Assembly (NCBI GenBank): GCA_030141605.1
Contig: JAQGDQ010000032.1
Coordinates: forward strand, 944,056 to 1,008,055
From: Tubiluchus corallicola
Taxonomy: Eukaryota; Priapulida; Priapulimorpha; Priapulimorphida; Tubiluchidae
Direction of reading: 5' to 3'
Length of the DNA stretch: 64,000 bases
A program made the translations under genes and the position numbers. Below the pieces are notes generated by a model. The model was not told the origin of the DNA, ran no database searches, and worked only from the letters and a program-made list of their open reading frames with translations. Numbering within the stretch: position 1 is the first letter of the stretch; every line of letters begins with the position of its first letter. Positions 1 to 12,330 of this stretch are shown here, in pieces.

Positions 1-3000
1 GTCAAAAAATGCATCACAACACTTATCACAAACTTTTATCCAGTGAGCCAGTATGTGAGAAGTAAGATCAAGCCTGTTTGAGAATGTACCATTGCAGATG
101 ATGCAAGTCATTGGTTGCAGTTTCTCGCTCATGTGCACGAATTCATGCAGCTTGTGTTGTGTCCGATCAAAGAATTTTAAAGAGCATTCTGAACAAGTAA
201 AGTCACCTTGGGTTTTTGGTGTTGAATTTGGGCTACCTTTCTTGGATATTTGTGGCAAGTCACATGTTTTTACCCAAGAGGGATCTTTTATGTTGGACAC
301 CTGTTCAGAATCTTTTGAGTTCTTGGTAGATAAATCCAGAACAGTGTCATAGGTTTCGTCCACCACCACATCCATCTCTTCTTGAGAAACATTTCTTTCT
401 GCAATCATATTTGGTTTACAAGTGTGCCCCTCCATATCCTCACAGCTTGCAAAATAGTTCTTGCATAGTTTACAGAAAAATGGAAGCACACTTTTAAGTG
501 CACAAGCATTAATATGTTGTTCAAACCTATTATACACTACAAAGCAAAGACTACATAATCCACAGACGAACAACTGCCTGTACTTTTCATGAGACTGCAT
601 GTGACTACGAATGCTATCCAAAGAATAAAATGATTGTTCGCAGACTCCACATGTACCTCTTATTCTAGAAGCAAAATCCTTGGTCACATCAATCACTTCA
701 TTCGTACTGTCTTCAGTTGCAGCAGGTGAACTTTTCAGTTGTCTGTCTGGTGATAATTGCTCGCTTTCAGCATGTATTCCTGCATTTTCATTAGCAAACT
801 TACATAAATGGTGATAATGAGTGTCTTCTGCATCAAACGACGTGTTACATTTCATGCACACATAAACCAAGCTACTGTGAATTAATGAGTGATTGTACAA
901 CTTATCAATGCTTGGATGCATTGTCAAACATACGCCACATCTATATCTTGGTGATTGTTTCGATTCCACACTTACTGCTGTTACAGTCGAAGTAATTGAG
1001 GCTAATGGAGAACTTGATGAAATCGTCAAATCGTTTACATTTTTGATGCCATTTGTAGCCATTGGTATGGTCACATTTTGTGATGAGTTAGATATAAGCG
1101 TGTCTGCACTTGTAGTCAGCCATTTATCAAAAGAATCATTCAGTCTGTTTTCAAATGATGTGGCAGTCAACGTAGGCATTGAAATAACTGAAGATGAACT
1201 ACCAAATGAGCTGAAATTTGGAGATTCACCTGGTCGAATAAATGTCACTGGTATATTAAACGTAGTAGAATACACGGACCCTTGATTAGGTTTGCTGACA
1301 TTTATAACAGGCTTGTTTTGGAAGTCACGTAGTGGAGATGGAGAAAGGCGACTACGTGTTAGCAAACTTCTGACGCAACTGCCCTCTGGTATTGCCTTGC
1401 TGGAAGTTGCGGCTGTGGGCATTCGAGTAAGCATTCTACTACCAATTGAGTTCATAAAACCAAATGGAATCTTCGAACTTGCCATTGAAAACGTTTGCGG
1501 TATGTTGCTTATCATACTGTTCGCATGTGCAGATTTTGTAATTGATTCCGGAAAATGTGGTTGTCCTACCACAAACGTGGATAACAATTCTCCTGATGAT
1601 AAGCGCCTTTTGTATACTATCTCACCAGGTTCAGTCTCAGTTTCCAGTGCATCTGTCTCATTCTGATCAACAGCTTCACGTACGTGAACACGCACATGCC
1701 CAGTTAATTCCTTTATACTGGCAAACTTTGAGCAACATAACGTGCAGGAAAAGAGAGGTTCTCTGAGTTCTCTCATATCGGCACCACAAATTAGCTGTTT
1801 CTTGTCAAAAACATTAGTTGATGTATTTGCCAATGTAAGCACCGAATCAACGTCTTTGTCAGTAGTAAGTGAAGACGATTGCATCGAAGAACACTTTTGA
1901 TTGCCTTCTTGGTGGGATTTCTCGACAATGGGGCTCTCAGTCTTTGCTATCTTAGCTGGCAAAGGCTTAGTGGAAAGATCCATAGCCAAGTCACTGTCTT
2001 TTGGCGAATCGTAACTAGTACCCGAACTGCTCGAGCTTTTTACTGCACGTGCCAAATCTGGTTTCATTTTCAGCTTCCTCTTCTGTAAGGAAAATGTTCG
2101 CCGTGAAACCAGAGAAGCTGAAGGGTGATACTTTTCCCTGTGATGCTCTAAAGAGGATTCGAATCCAAATATTGCATCACACAACTTACACTTATGTACA
2201 ATACCATTGGTGTGTGAATTGGCAATGTGGTCTTTCAATTGAGTTTTTAAAGGAAAACCTTGGAGGCACATGTCACATCTGTATGGATCGTATCCCTCGT
2301 GCTTCTCCATGTGAAGTGTAAAAGTTCTCCGGTGGATGAAACGATCTCCGCAAACATAACATTCATATGGTTTTTCCCCAGTATGACGTCTCAAATGAAC
2401 CTAAAAAAGGGAAAACTATTTTAGCTCAAAACCTTAAAAATTATAAAGGATAAAACACATTTGTCAGAAACACATTCGAAAGAGATGGAATAGAATCATG
2501 GTTATTTAATATTGGAATCAAATTCAAATAAAGGAAATGCGGAACAGTTGAAACGGAGCAATGATTTTTGAAATAACCACCTTTAGATTACAAGTCCAAC
2601 ACAATGAATACCAGGTCAAACATTTCTTCTTGTGATCCGGGTACGTCTTAATTCATGCTAATATCTTACCAACCCAAGAATTCTACAGCAAGTCTGTGCT
2701 CAGTCCAACTTTTTCATATTTCCAACTTCTCGGCCAAAATTTGGTTTCTAAAATTCAGTGAATTGCTAGTTTATTCCATCATTAATTGACAATCGTGAAT
2801 AACTGAAATATTTAAAAGTAGTTGGATGTGAAACCCAATGTAGGCGCTTAACCACCTGAATCCTAACCCATCCGAGGCAAAAGCCACTTTTAAATCCAAG
2901 ATGTCCGCCACACATGGTGAGCTTTCGGGTGGCTAATGAGTGTGCTAAAAATTTCTATATTATCGAATGCTAATTGTGTGCCATTCTTCATGTTTTTAAG

Positions 3001-3979
3001 GGCAAAGACCCAATTGATAAACTGAGCTGCCACAATAGAATATTCTACCACTTTGAGACGCATGTGACAATAGACTGAAAGAGTTCATAACTTAATTTGC
3101 TATGAATAATTAATACAAAAACATTGAAACATAGCATGCGCATTTCACGTTAACTAACTGCATTATTTTCCTCTAGATCATTTTTGATGGCTCGTAGAGA
3201 ACTTCATTAGTTGTCGAGAACGTGTTATCAAAAATGGACAAATTGTGGTATCCACTATAGGCGTGCTTAACATTTAAAAATATTCGCATAGTTGATAGAT
3301 CTAGTTATGCTAGGTGATAGTCCTCCAAACAGTTAGCTTATCAATGCTGTAAAAATAGCCCATTTTACGCTATTGATAAGTTTACTGTTTGGAGGATTAT
3401 CACCTGAAATTATACGTTTAGGTTATAAAACGTACATTATAAGTTAAGAAAAAATAATACGAATAATTGGCTATCAAGGAGCAGAAGCAGAATCACCACC
3501 ACAACCACTACCACCACCACTACCACCACCAACAACAACAACAGAAAAACTTCCCACACAAGCACAAGAGAAGAGGAGCAATAACAAAGCCATTCAACAC
3601 GGACACACTAGAGAGCACTTTTGCTTTGCCAATCTGCCGTTTTTTCGCTTAAATAATACAGCAGACGCTATTATCCATTATTACTACGTAAACGGGTAAG
3701 ACCAACTCTAAAGTGTGAACTAACCTTTAGGCTTTCCGGAGTTGTGCAAGCCCGTGGACACAGTTTGCACTGATACGGCTTCTCTCCTGTATGTGAACGC
3801 AGATGTATGGCCAACTTGCTGGGAAATATGAATGAAGCTGGGCAATAGCGACATTTTAGTCTCTCTTTACGCTGCTGCTGTCCTCTCTCGGGCGTCTCAT
3901 TCGAGGTGTTTCCCTGCTCTTCTTTAAGAATGGAATCTGCCTTTGTCGACTCCTCTTCCTTCGATTCGTTAGAGCTCAT
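1..3979 (-). CDS. Poly-C2H2 zinc-finger protein, 5' part (3' end outside window)
   Basis: Two coding exons are visible on the minus strand: 3979-3725 (85 codons, donor AAG|GTTAGT) and 2400-1 (800 codons, acceptor TTTTTAG|GTTCAT), open at the left edge. The intron is phase 0 and splits finger 2 (C71, C74 in exon 1; H87, H91 in exon 2). At least 885 residues are present. I count about 14 zinc-finger-like units. Fingers 1-3 are classical and tandem with TGEKPY linkers (residues 43-119); 4-5 follow closely. After a long Ser/Thr-rich low-complexity stretch come scattered, irregular fingers, some with Cys replacing the last His, and the last is cut by the window edge. Two DLSTK motifs (around 1966-1990 and 322-336) resemble CtBP-binding PxDLS motifs. 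The likely role is nuclear, sequence-specific DNA binding with co-repressor recruitment; the ortholog is not identified. The start ATG at 3979 opens an acidic N-terminus. Confidence 0.85.
2401..3724 (-). other. Intron of the zinc-finger gene
   Basis: GT-AG intron on the minus strand. It holds a foldback element (3312-3405) and a CAC/CAA-rich low-complexity stretch (about 3492-3544). No other coding signal was seen. Confidence 0.8.
3312..3405. repeat. Foldback (inverted repeat), ~40-bp arms
   Basis: The left arm starting AGGTGATAGTCCTCCAAACA is matched by the reverse complement of the right arm ending TGTTTGGAGGATTATCACCT. The arms extend about 40 bases with a few mismatches and leave a very short loop. 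This is consistent with a small non-autonomous DNA element in the intron. Confidence 0.75.
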
Positions 3980-3992
3980 CTTGATGACGCAT
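3969..3992 (-). promoter_or_regulatory. Possible short uORF overlapping the zinc-finger start codon
   Basis: On the minus strand an ATG at 3992 opens an eight-codon frame (stop at 3971-3969) that runs through the main ATG at 3979 in another phase. If the transcript includes 3992 it could lower translation of the main frame. A possible acceptor (ttttttaag) lies just upstream, so transcript inclusion is unproven. Confidence 0.25.
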
Positions 3993-3999
3993 ACTTAAA

Positions 4000-6900
4000 A
4001 AACAAAGGTGGGGTACTGTATCGCTAATCCTAAAACTCAAGAAATAAAAATGCTGTGACCAATTCACCACACAAATTTCATATTCGATAATAAGAACAAC
4101 AATAATATAATAGCCTGAGTTTAAGTGGTAATCTTTCAACATCATCTAGAATTTAAATTAATAAACTGTAGTCTTTCCATATTAACCTGTATTGAGTATT
4201 TAATGCTTGGGCTGGACCGTGAGTCTGTTAATAAGCTCGCACCCACTACCTCACCCATCTTTATTGAGAAATTCACAAATTAGACATACGATCTAAGATA
4301 CTGTTCGATAAAAGCAAAACTGTCATTGTGCAATAACTGACTTTTCGTGAACTCATCTTATATTGATTCATATATAGAATTCAAAAATCCAAAAAATTCA
4401 GGCTGATATAACGGAGCAAATTTTACAAACAGGAATGTAATAAAACATGTCTAAAAATTTATCTAACTTAAACAGTGGCTGTAGTTTTCACGTCTTGTGT
4501 GAGTTCTTGTAATTTTCTCACTCATTGTAAAATTTGTTTTATAACACCGCTACCAAGAAAGAGTGGAATTTCAAATTATTTCACATTCCACGATTGTATC
4601 AGATTCGATAATGTAATAACAGCAATAGTAATAATAATAATAACAATAATTTTAAGCGCTTTACATGAAAATTTTAAAGTACTTTACAATTAATTAAAAA
4701 TTAAGACAAACTAAGTGCATAAAAATACGCTTAATTACAATAAGCCTAATAAATTAAAAAAATATTTCTAAAAAATCTTACTGCTGTTACTATAAAATAT
4801 AATTCCTCTCCAAATACAATAGTTAAAATAATATGAAACATAATATAAAATATTCAAGAAACATCGATGAATGTACCTGTCTATATGTAAACTCAACATT
4901 GACGACTAGCTGTTGTTCATCTTTCCAAAATTATACAGTTTATTTAAAAATTTATTCAAATTGACAAAACGCTTCAGACATACTAATAGGGCACAGAATT
5001 CTAAAAAGTGCAACGTGAACTTCGCATGATCAGAACAGAAAAGGATGTTGGTGACAGGAACAAGTTCAGACAGATCCGATTCTAAAATCATGTGAGAAGG
5101 TGCGCCAGAGTGTTATAAGGTCACAAGTACCAAGCACAAGATACGTGGAAATTCTTATGAATCACAGACGGTGGCTAAATATTGCGAAATAGGCCTAATG
5201 TCAAATAAATGCATATTACTGCCGAAACGTGTCTAACACATTAAGAAAGAATTATCTGCGAACGGTTATTCTTGGATTTTGATGGATTAATAGATTTTTT
5301 TAGAAACAGGCTTGTCTACTAAATATAGTTTTTTGTGCATAGTTGTTATTAAATATTTTTTATTTTGATTTTTCATTTGAGAGTGAACATTATTGTCTTT
5401 GAACACTGAAAAAGCTAAATCAATTTGTATGGTTTGAAATTTAATTCTGAAGAATCTTCAATATTGATTCAGTGGCAAGAAAGTAGAATAATCAAAAACC
5501 AAAAAAAAATTTAAGGGTGTCACGGGCCGAAAAATTGGCTTGAACGGCTAATTATATCATAACGTACTCCACCTGTTGTTTATTAGGTGTAACTGTTTTG
5601 AGTGAAGTATGAATATTCCTGGATACAATAACCGTAATAAGCGTGACTATTATCATTTTGCAAGTTGTATAAACTTTTAATAAATCCAAAGACGCTGTCA
5701 TATTTAAGATCGGTTTAAATAATGTAAATTGGTGAATTTGATTAGCCGGTTTAAGGTCAAAGCTCAATTACAATGTGAAAATGATTAGTTAGAAACTCAA
5801 CCCTCGACAGCCCTTCTTCAAAAATCATTTCATGGAGCTAGGCAGCCAAACTCGGGTAACGTACGGTACTGGATAGTGAACAGATTTCAGTAAACTAATC
5901 AACGGGTATGCATTGATAGCTTAAAACCAATTGTCGGTTTCAACTCAAAAACTGCTTAAGAATTGTTTAATTTATCAAACAGTATCAAACTTTTCGCTGG
6001 CGACGCTGAGTAAATGGTTTGAGAAAGGCAATAAGCCAGTTGACGAACATAAAACTGGTACAGTGTAAACAATAAAAAAACAAAATATAACATCTGATGT
6101 TACAGTACAAAAACCTTGGTCCTCTGTTGCCCTGGATCGTCTTGCTTGTCATTACAGGTATATTTTAAAGGGCGTTAATAAGTTATTTAAGGTTTTCGGT
6201 CTCCTTAACTCTTATATGCCATTAATTATGGTACTTTGAAAGTGTATGCTATCTATGTCTACCATGATCTCCGTTCGTACTGGGCATCTATTTCTTTGGT
6301 TAACCGCTTATTTTATTGTTTATAAATTGAGTTAAATTTATAACGCTACAGTAATAAAAATGAATTATTAACCTAAAGCTATCATTTTTGCCTTCTGATA
6401 TTGTGCTCCTATGTAAAGTACTCTGATTTAAAATGCAACAATCTCGTGCTGTTAATGTTTTAAACGCTATTATACTTTATATGCAAAAATTGACTGTAGT
6501 TCAGTACAGACCGAGATTATGTCATCTCAGTTAGGCCGCTATTCTTACGAAGACAGGCCAGTAACCAACGTAGGCGCTGGTCGCATGCACAGTTTCTGGT
6601 ACATTATTATATAGTGATCATCATTTTTGGATCTACTAGTGTTTTACAAAAATTATCTGAACATCGCAATTTTAATTTAACAATTTTACACGCAGCAGTT
6701 ACAAGTAAATAAAATAACAAGTTGTCAAGCAGGCTTAATATGTATTCAAATAATTAATTTTGCAGGACTTGGTACGTGTGTCCGCATCGCAAGTTTTGCT
6801 CATGCCTCACTGTCATGCTATCTATGAAACACAAACAAGCCAGTTAATTGCTCAATAGTTTAAGGTAACTTCACGTGACATTCATGCCAATTCCTATCTA

Positions 6901-8520
6901 TATTGTAGTCGATTTTATATTCGTGTGTGCTGATAGTAGACGAAGGTAAAGTTTACATATCTATCGGTAATATAAGACTAGGTACTTTGAAGATCAATGT
7001 TCAAAGTAGTCACTCATGTTGCTCTCAAACCTTATCTCCTATAGCATAACCTTATTTGCGCAAGGTCTGTTTGCATAAACCGGAACAACCATGGAAACTG
7101 ATAACACTTTTTAGTATATGGGTTTACTTCCACATTATTATTCGTCGCAATTTATATTAAAGCGGCTAATATTTCTTGGGCGAATATTTAGCTGTGTGGT
7201 CATGGTGTATGCTTGGCTACGAACTCAAGCGTCGTTAGGCCTGGCTAGTAAACAGACGGCTAGCAACCGATGAAACAGGTTTTGACTGGCTTCATTTGCC
7301 ATTCTAAGCCGAGTTATTTCCGGGGATGTACATATATCCAGATTCTATTAATTCAAAGTTTCATCTTGGAGATTGTCCTTGGTAATGAAATAAATTTCGG
7401 TCCTGCCTCAAAACTGTCAGTCCTACTAGTTTGTCATGAATCAAGTGCTGCATGCTTCCTTGAAGTGCATAACAAATGCCACAGACATGTAATAATAAAA
7501 CTTACATTTTGTGATTAAATAAATATTAGAACTATTTCACTTGAGTGCTAATACGTGAGTAACACGAGTAAAGTATATCACTGATAGCAATAATTATTGA
7601 CATTATGTAAAGCAATTTAAATTTTTCGAGTCAACAATGTGTGGATCCACTCCGTGGTACTCCATCCCTTGATCCCCAGCACAGTATTGTCAGTACGTAT
7701 TGGCTTCACGTACAAAGTTTCGATATGTTTATACATTGATTGAATTTCAAAACAGTTTTATTAAAAAAATTATATGCTTTTTGTTACGAGATTTCAGAGG
7801 AACGAATCTGACAAAAACAAAATTGAGAAACCAGTGGGATTAAAAATGTTTTATATTTTGATGAGGACCTTGCATTGCAGCAGTACTAATAAATGTACTC
7901 AACATATTTGCATACAGGAATCCGGTTATGAATTCGCGCTTTGACTCGAAGCCCAAGAAGTGAATTAGTCATTGTACCACAAGCTACATGTAGACCTATG
8001 TCAGGCGAGTCGGGGGAGGGGTCAGGACAGAATATGGAGGGCAAGCAAACGAGGACAGGACAGAACGTATGTGGGAGCAGGCAAGACTGAACGAGACACG
8101 ATAAAAGAGGACAAGACGGATAGGACACGATAAAACATCGTAGCACAAAACAGGGCAGGGATAAGGCTGGATAGCACAAAAAAGCAACTGGGCTGGAACA
8201 GAACTAATAAGACGCAGCAAATAATTCATAAGGAAATCTAGTGAATTTAATTTGCACTCTAGTTTAACTGCCTGCACTGTTGGTTGTAACGTCTCTGTGT
8301 TTTACAAGCTTTAACTGGATTCGAACCTTCAACCCCATTTCAGCCAAGTATCATTTTGTTCTAAAACATTGTGCGCAGTGATGAAGATTAGGCTAAAATG
8401 TAGAAAAAACATCCAGTTTTAAATTTTAGCATTCAATACACAAATAAGCCGCGTTTTCGACAGCAAATAATAGACTCAACGTAAGAGAGATCACGTAAGA
8501 ACAGTCTAAATTAAGATTTT
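4000..8520. other. Intergenic, no gene recognised
   Basis: AT-rich sequence. Around 4640-4700 there is a short ATA-rich run followed by AAGCGCTTTACA, a pattern common at 3' ends of invertebrate repeats. At 8025-8190 there is a degenerate purine-rich short-period repeat (units like GGACACGATAAAA). The scattered open frames have no family resemblance. Confidence 0.5.
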
Positions 8521-8884
8521 TAAGGCATACCGAGTGGAAACGACAAAATTACATAGACACATGCAAGCCAGAAGACGTTAAAGATATCTTGAAAATAAGA
8601 CTGAATATGATTAAAGTTAAAGGGAACTACAAGAATGAGTTTAAGGATCAGTTATTGTGCCCAGTGTGTGAGGAAGATGATGACACTACTGAACATATGC
8701 TTAGATGTTATAGATATGGAGAATGGAAAAAAATTTGAACTCAGATGTATTAATGAACAGTGAAAAGGAAGGATTGCTAGAAATTAGAAATCTAGTTAAC
8801 GAATGTATGGAATACAGGATAAAGACAAATAAAGACATTAAACTTGGAAAAGACAAACAAAAGATCAGCGTTAAAGAAGAATAG
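8521..8884 (+). mobile_element. Non-LTR retrotransposon C-terminal fragment
   Basis: The translation from about 8525 gives a decayed but readable C-terminal region of a LINE polyprotein. It includes the segment CPVCEEDDDTTEH, a Cys-Cys-His zinc-knuckle-like motif typical of the end of non-LTR reverse-transcriptase proteins. A one-base frameshift near 8728-8735 is followed by a continuing similar frame ending at TAG 8882-8884. The 3' flank ends in a short tandem tail (ATCGCA units, about 8933-8955), as expected for such elements. It is dead: truncated at the 5' end and frameshifted. Confidence 0.75.
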
Positions 8885-8955
8885 ACTTTGCACCCTATAA
8901 AGGTGCCCGCCTCTGATAGGTGGAGAGAGTCGAGTATCGCAATCGCAATCGCAAT

Positions 8956-11606
8956 AATTCATTTTCAGAGTGATTTTTCCAGGATTAGCCGAATAGGCGG
9001 AGCTTCCACCACAATCGAATGTTAATACATCGCCATTAGATGCCTTTACAAACGTCTTCAAGGCAGAGCTTAATATGATTGCAACAAAGGGTCACCTTTA
9101 AAAGTTACCTCACAAAAAGTTTAACACAAGAAAGCTTACAAGAACATTTAGATAATAAATTAAACGCACAAATTATAAACATAAAAAGCGCAACATACCT
9201 TGATAGCAGAAAATCGCAAAGTAATTAATACTAAAGTTTTTTTGCAAAAGTTTTCAGCAGAGGAATGTTTTCTTTGCAATTTTGCCAGCCTGCCAAACTC
9301 ACAGTTTTCAAGCGATTTCTTGACGGCCAAATAAAATCTCGCGCGATTGAACACTTATAAGTTTTCCAAGAATAGCACTGCTCGGAAAGATGGCCGCTGC
9401 GAGCTTGCTGTATGTTAATAATAAAGAGGCACTCAAGTAAAACGAATGATGCGGTTTTTGACCCAAACTGCATGCCTCCTACCTCGTATAGTTTTCAGCT
9501 AAAGCAAATGTTTACGTAATTATTACAAAAACAAATGTCTATTGCGCTTTATTGGTCTGACAAACAATTCAGAAGTCAGAGAGAAAAAATGCATGACAAG
9601 CATTTCCAAGTTGGCATTTAAATACTTACTGCGTATTCTCTTCTTCACAATCAAATTCGCAGTTTCTTGCTAGACCTAATAATGTTGTTCGTGCACCTTT
9701 TGCTGACAGATTCTTGGAATTTGTAAAATGACATCGTGCTAGTATCTTCGATCTGGACGCATAACCAATAAAACTACACCAGCGTTGCTTGGAAATGTTT
9801 AGAAAAGAGGCGATAAAACCGGAAAGTGCGTTCCACGAAGTTATTTTCAGTTCCACGAATTGAGGCGTATAAATAGTGAGGCTGAAGCTTACTAGTGTGA
9901 GCGCTTAATGGTGGCTGAACACACGTGGTCGACCAAAGTACACTTATGTAGGGCGTGCTAAATGTTATGTACTCTGCTAAACTCACATCAGCAGACTAGC
10001 TTACACGGAAAACAAAATTTTAACTGCTCTTTCTCTGTTTATAATCTAAAAATCGGTCTCAAAGTCTGTATCCTTAAAAAGATCCTACCGTTTAGAGCTA
10101 GATAATTTTTAATAGGTTAACGGAGATATGCAATCATTAATTAGGTTAAGTAGCACGCTCAAAAATTAAACAGGTTCCGTATTAATATCAGTTTTTAACG
10201 ACTTTAATAATAATTATTTTAGAAGACTAGCCATTATCAATAAATCCTTTTCACTCAAATATTCATTTTTAAGTGCCAATGTATGAAGAAAAGATTAGTA
10301 ACTAGTGTCGTTTCATGAGCTAAACTTAAAAACACTTTCGTTGCCAAATTCACACTTTCCAAAACGATCTGGTATCAGCCATCGCACTCTGACGAGCCTT
10401 AAAAAGCAAGTTGCGCTAGAAGGTAGTAGCCAGTACATCCATGGAGCTCTTATATAGACATTTCTGACTTACTTTAAATTTGAGAGGTGATTTGAAACTC
10501 CTGAGTAAGCATAAAGCTTACACCACTTCGAGAACTCAAACGTAATTGTAAAATAACTACATCATTATTGTTATATTTATCCTTAATATTTAAAACACAA
10601 ATAATAAACGAAGAGAATAGCCAAACAGCGATTGAATGATGATTTTAATCAATAAAACAAAAAATTTCCTTCCCTATGTATAATGCACATAAGTGAACTT
10701 GAACTTTTTATAAAACATTTTAGGCAACAAAGTGGGAAAATCCAGTTTCATAATTATGATCACGTTCAACAGAATTAGTTTTTGAGATGTGTGTGTGTGT
10801 GTGTGTGTGTGTTAGATATAGTGATCACAATTAAAACTTTCCCAAACAGATTTTCACGGGAATAGCTGTCCTTAATGTTCAAGTTTAAAAATATGCATGT
10901 TCACAATTAAAAATTTAATTAGCACAATTGCAACGTAGAATAGAGTAATTTGTAATTTAGTCTTTTTGGCACTGATGAAGCCTAAATAAGTAGATAAATA
11001 AATAAATAAATAAATATATAAATAAATAAATATTCAAGTAAATGAAATACAAGCAAATTTATATAATTCAGTAAAATTATAAAAAGTTATGGCATCAATT
11101 TGGATAATAATTTTTACAAATAATTCTGCAGTTTTTTACTACAACGTCTATTATATACAGATTATAATAAGGAAATGTAACGTGATTGACAAGTCCTGTT
11201 AATAAATGTATGTTCTTGTACGCACAGTACAAAATTTTAATTATGCGATTTTTTATTCTTAAATAAAGTATGGTACGACTGTGCGGGATTGCTATGTACA
11301 CTATTTCATAAAAATCAGGTACAAAAATTGCAGGATGCAAAATTTTTCCGTAAATTTACGGTACGAAATAAATCCATAGTCACATGAACAAACGTGCTCA
11401 TAAATTTATAAGCTCACATAAACTGGGTCACTGAGAATTTCACTGTATATTTACATTAACCGACAAAATGTTGAGCTATGTGCTTTATATGATCGTCATG
11501 AGTATTATATATATGGCAAGACATAGTATAGTGCTTTTACATAGGGCCACCGTCTAATATCCACACTAATTTACAACATAATATTTGGTTTTAATGACAT
11601 TAATTT
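8956..11606. other. Intergenic, downstream of the first secreted-precursor gene
   Basis: No convincing gene. It includes a (TG)n run at 10789-10812 and a (TAAA)n run at about 10993-11033. On the minus strand an AATAAA (11257-11252) could serve as poly(A) signal for the gene ending at 11607. Confidence 0.45.
10993..11033. repeat. (TAAA)n microsatellite
   Basis: Tandem TAAA units interrupted once by TATA. Confidence 0.85.
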
Positions 11607-12320
11607 TTAAATTCTATAACCCCGGGAGTTCAAAAGATAATGCCGGTGGCACTTTCTTCTTACATTGGCGCACATCTTGCGCCTATTTGAGCCAGGTCGT
11701 CTGATAAAGGAAGGTAGATGTTTTTCTTTATTTGGAATGAACTCGTTTTGCAGCTCTTGTTCCGATGAATCAGACATTTTTTTCGTCAACTCAATATTGA
11801 TATTTCCGGCAGCATCCGGATCGGAGAACTCATAATACTCGTCGTAGAACGGCTGCTGCAACTCGTTGAAGATTTCTGCTCTTGACTCGTTTTCATCTAA
11901 ATCTACATTATTGTGATAATCTTCGGGATCATCGGGGTTGATTTTCGGTGCTGAACGCTTAGCTAGTCTCAGTCCATTAAGGTGCGCTTGTTGAAATTGA
12001 TTTAGTCCAAAATTTTGTGGCTTAAGTAATTTTCGTCGAAAACTATCCTTAAATCCAAGTTTGTTGCCCTGCGGAAGAAATTTGGCGCCTTGTTTAGCGC
12101 CATGAAGCAATTGGGGTGCACTGGACATATCTTGCTGAGCTTGTTCTTTCACTTTTGATTTTTCTACAACCTGCAAACATTTCGAACGTATAGCAGCACA
12201 AATTATGCCTCTGCATTCTTTGCTAACTTCTTTGGGGCCTGACGAGTTCTCACACAAAACGCTGGACACGGCCAACAGTAACACAAATCCTGCGCTTATT
12301 TTTGGCAGTAATCTCATCAT
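11607..12320 (-). CDS. Secreted precursor A with C-x6-C and terminal YLLxSRGxRI
   Basis: A 237-residue single-exon coding region. Residues 1-23 form a signal peptide (basic start, then a hydrophobic run ending SSVLC). The exon starts at 12330 after acceptor TTATTTTCAG and has an in-frame TGA before the ATG, so the start is at 12320 (a second ATG follows at once). A 5' UTR exon must lie upstream. Dibasic sites include KR (121-122), RR (95-96, 207-208) and RR-K (213-215). The middle is acidic and Tyr-rich (129-170). Two C-x6-C pairs are seen: C41-C48 and C217-C224, both of form CAxxRxKC. The protein ends HYLLNSRGYRI. The same C-terminal arrangement occurs in precursor B at 33819-34394. It is likely a neuropeptide or hormone-like precursor or another secreted peptide; no known family is recognised. 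Confidence 0.8.
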   Translation of the reverse strand: MMRLLPKISAGFVLLLAVSSVLCENSSGPKEVSKECRGIICAAIRSKCLQVVEKSKVKEQAQQDMSSAPQLLHGAKQGAKFLPQGNKLGFKDSFRRKLLKPQNFGLNQFQQAHLNGLRLAKRSAPKINPDDPEDYHNNVDLDENESRAEIFNELQQPFYDEYYEFSDPDAAGNINIELTKKMSDSSEQELQNEFIPNKEKHLPSFIRRPGSNRRKMCANVRRKCHRHYLLNSRGYRI

Positions 12321-12330
12321 GAATCACTTT

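Noticed and set aside
7886-8277. Cys/Ser/Pro-rich minus-strand frames that could suggest secreted peptides
   Set aside because: They lie over a degenerate purine-rich short-period repeat and no regular Cys framework is seen.
8306-8370. Possible minus-strand tRNA (GGTTCGAATCC B-box)
   Set aside because: B-box is perfect but no A-box or cloverleaf pairing could be found.
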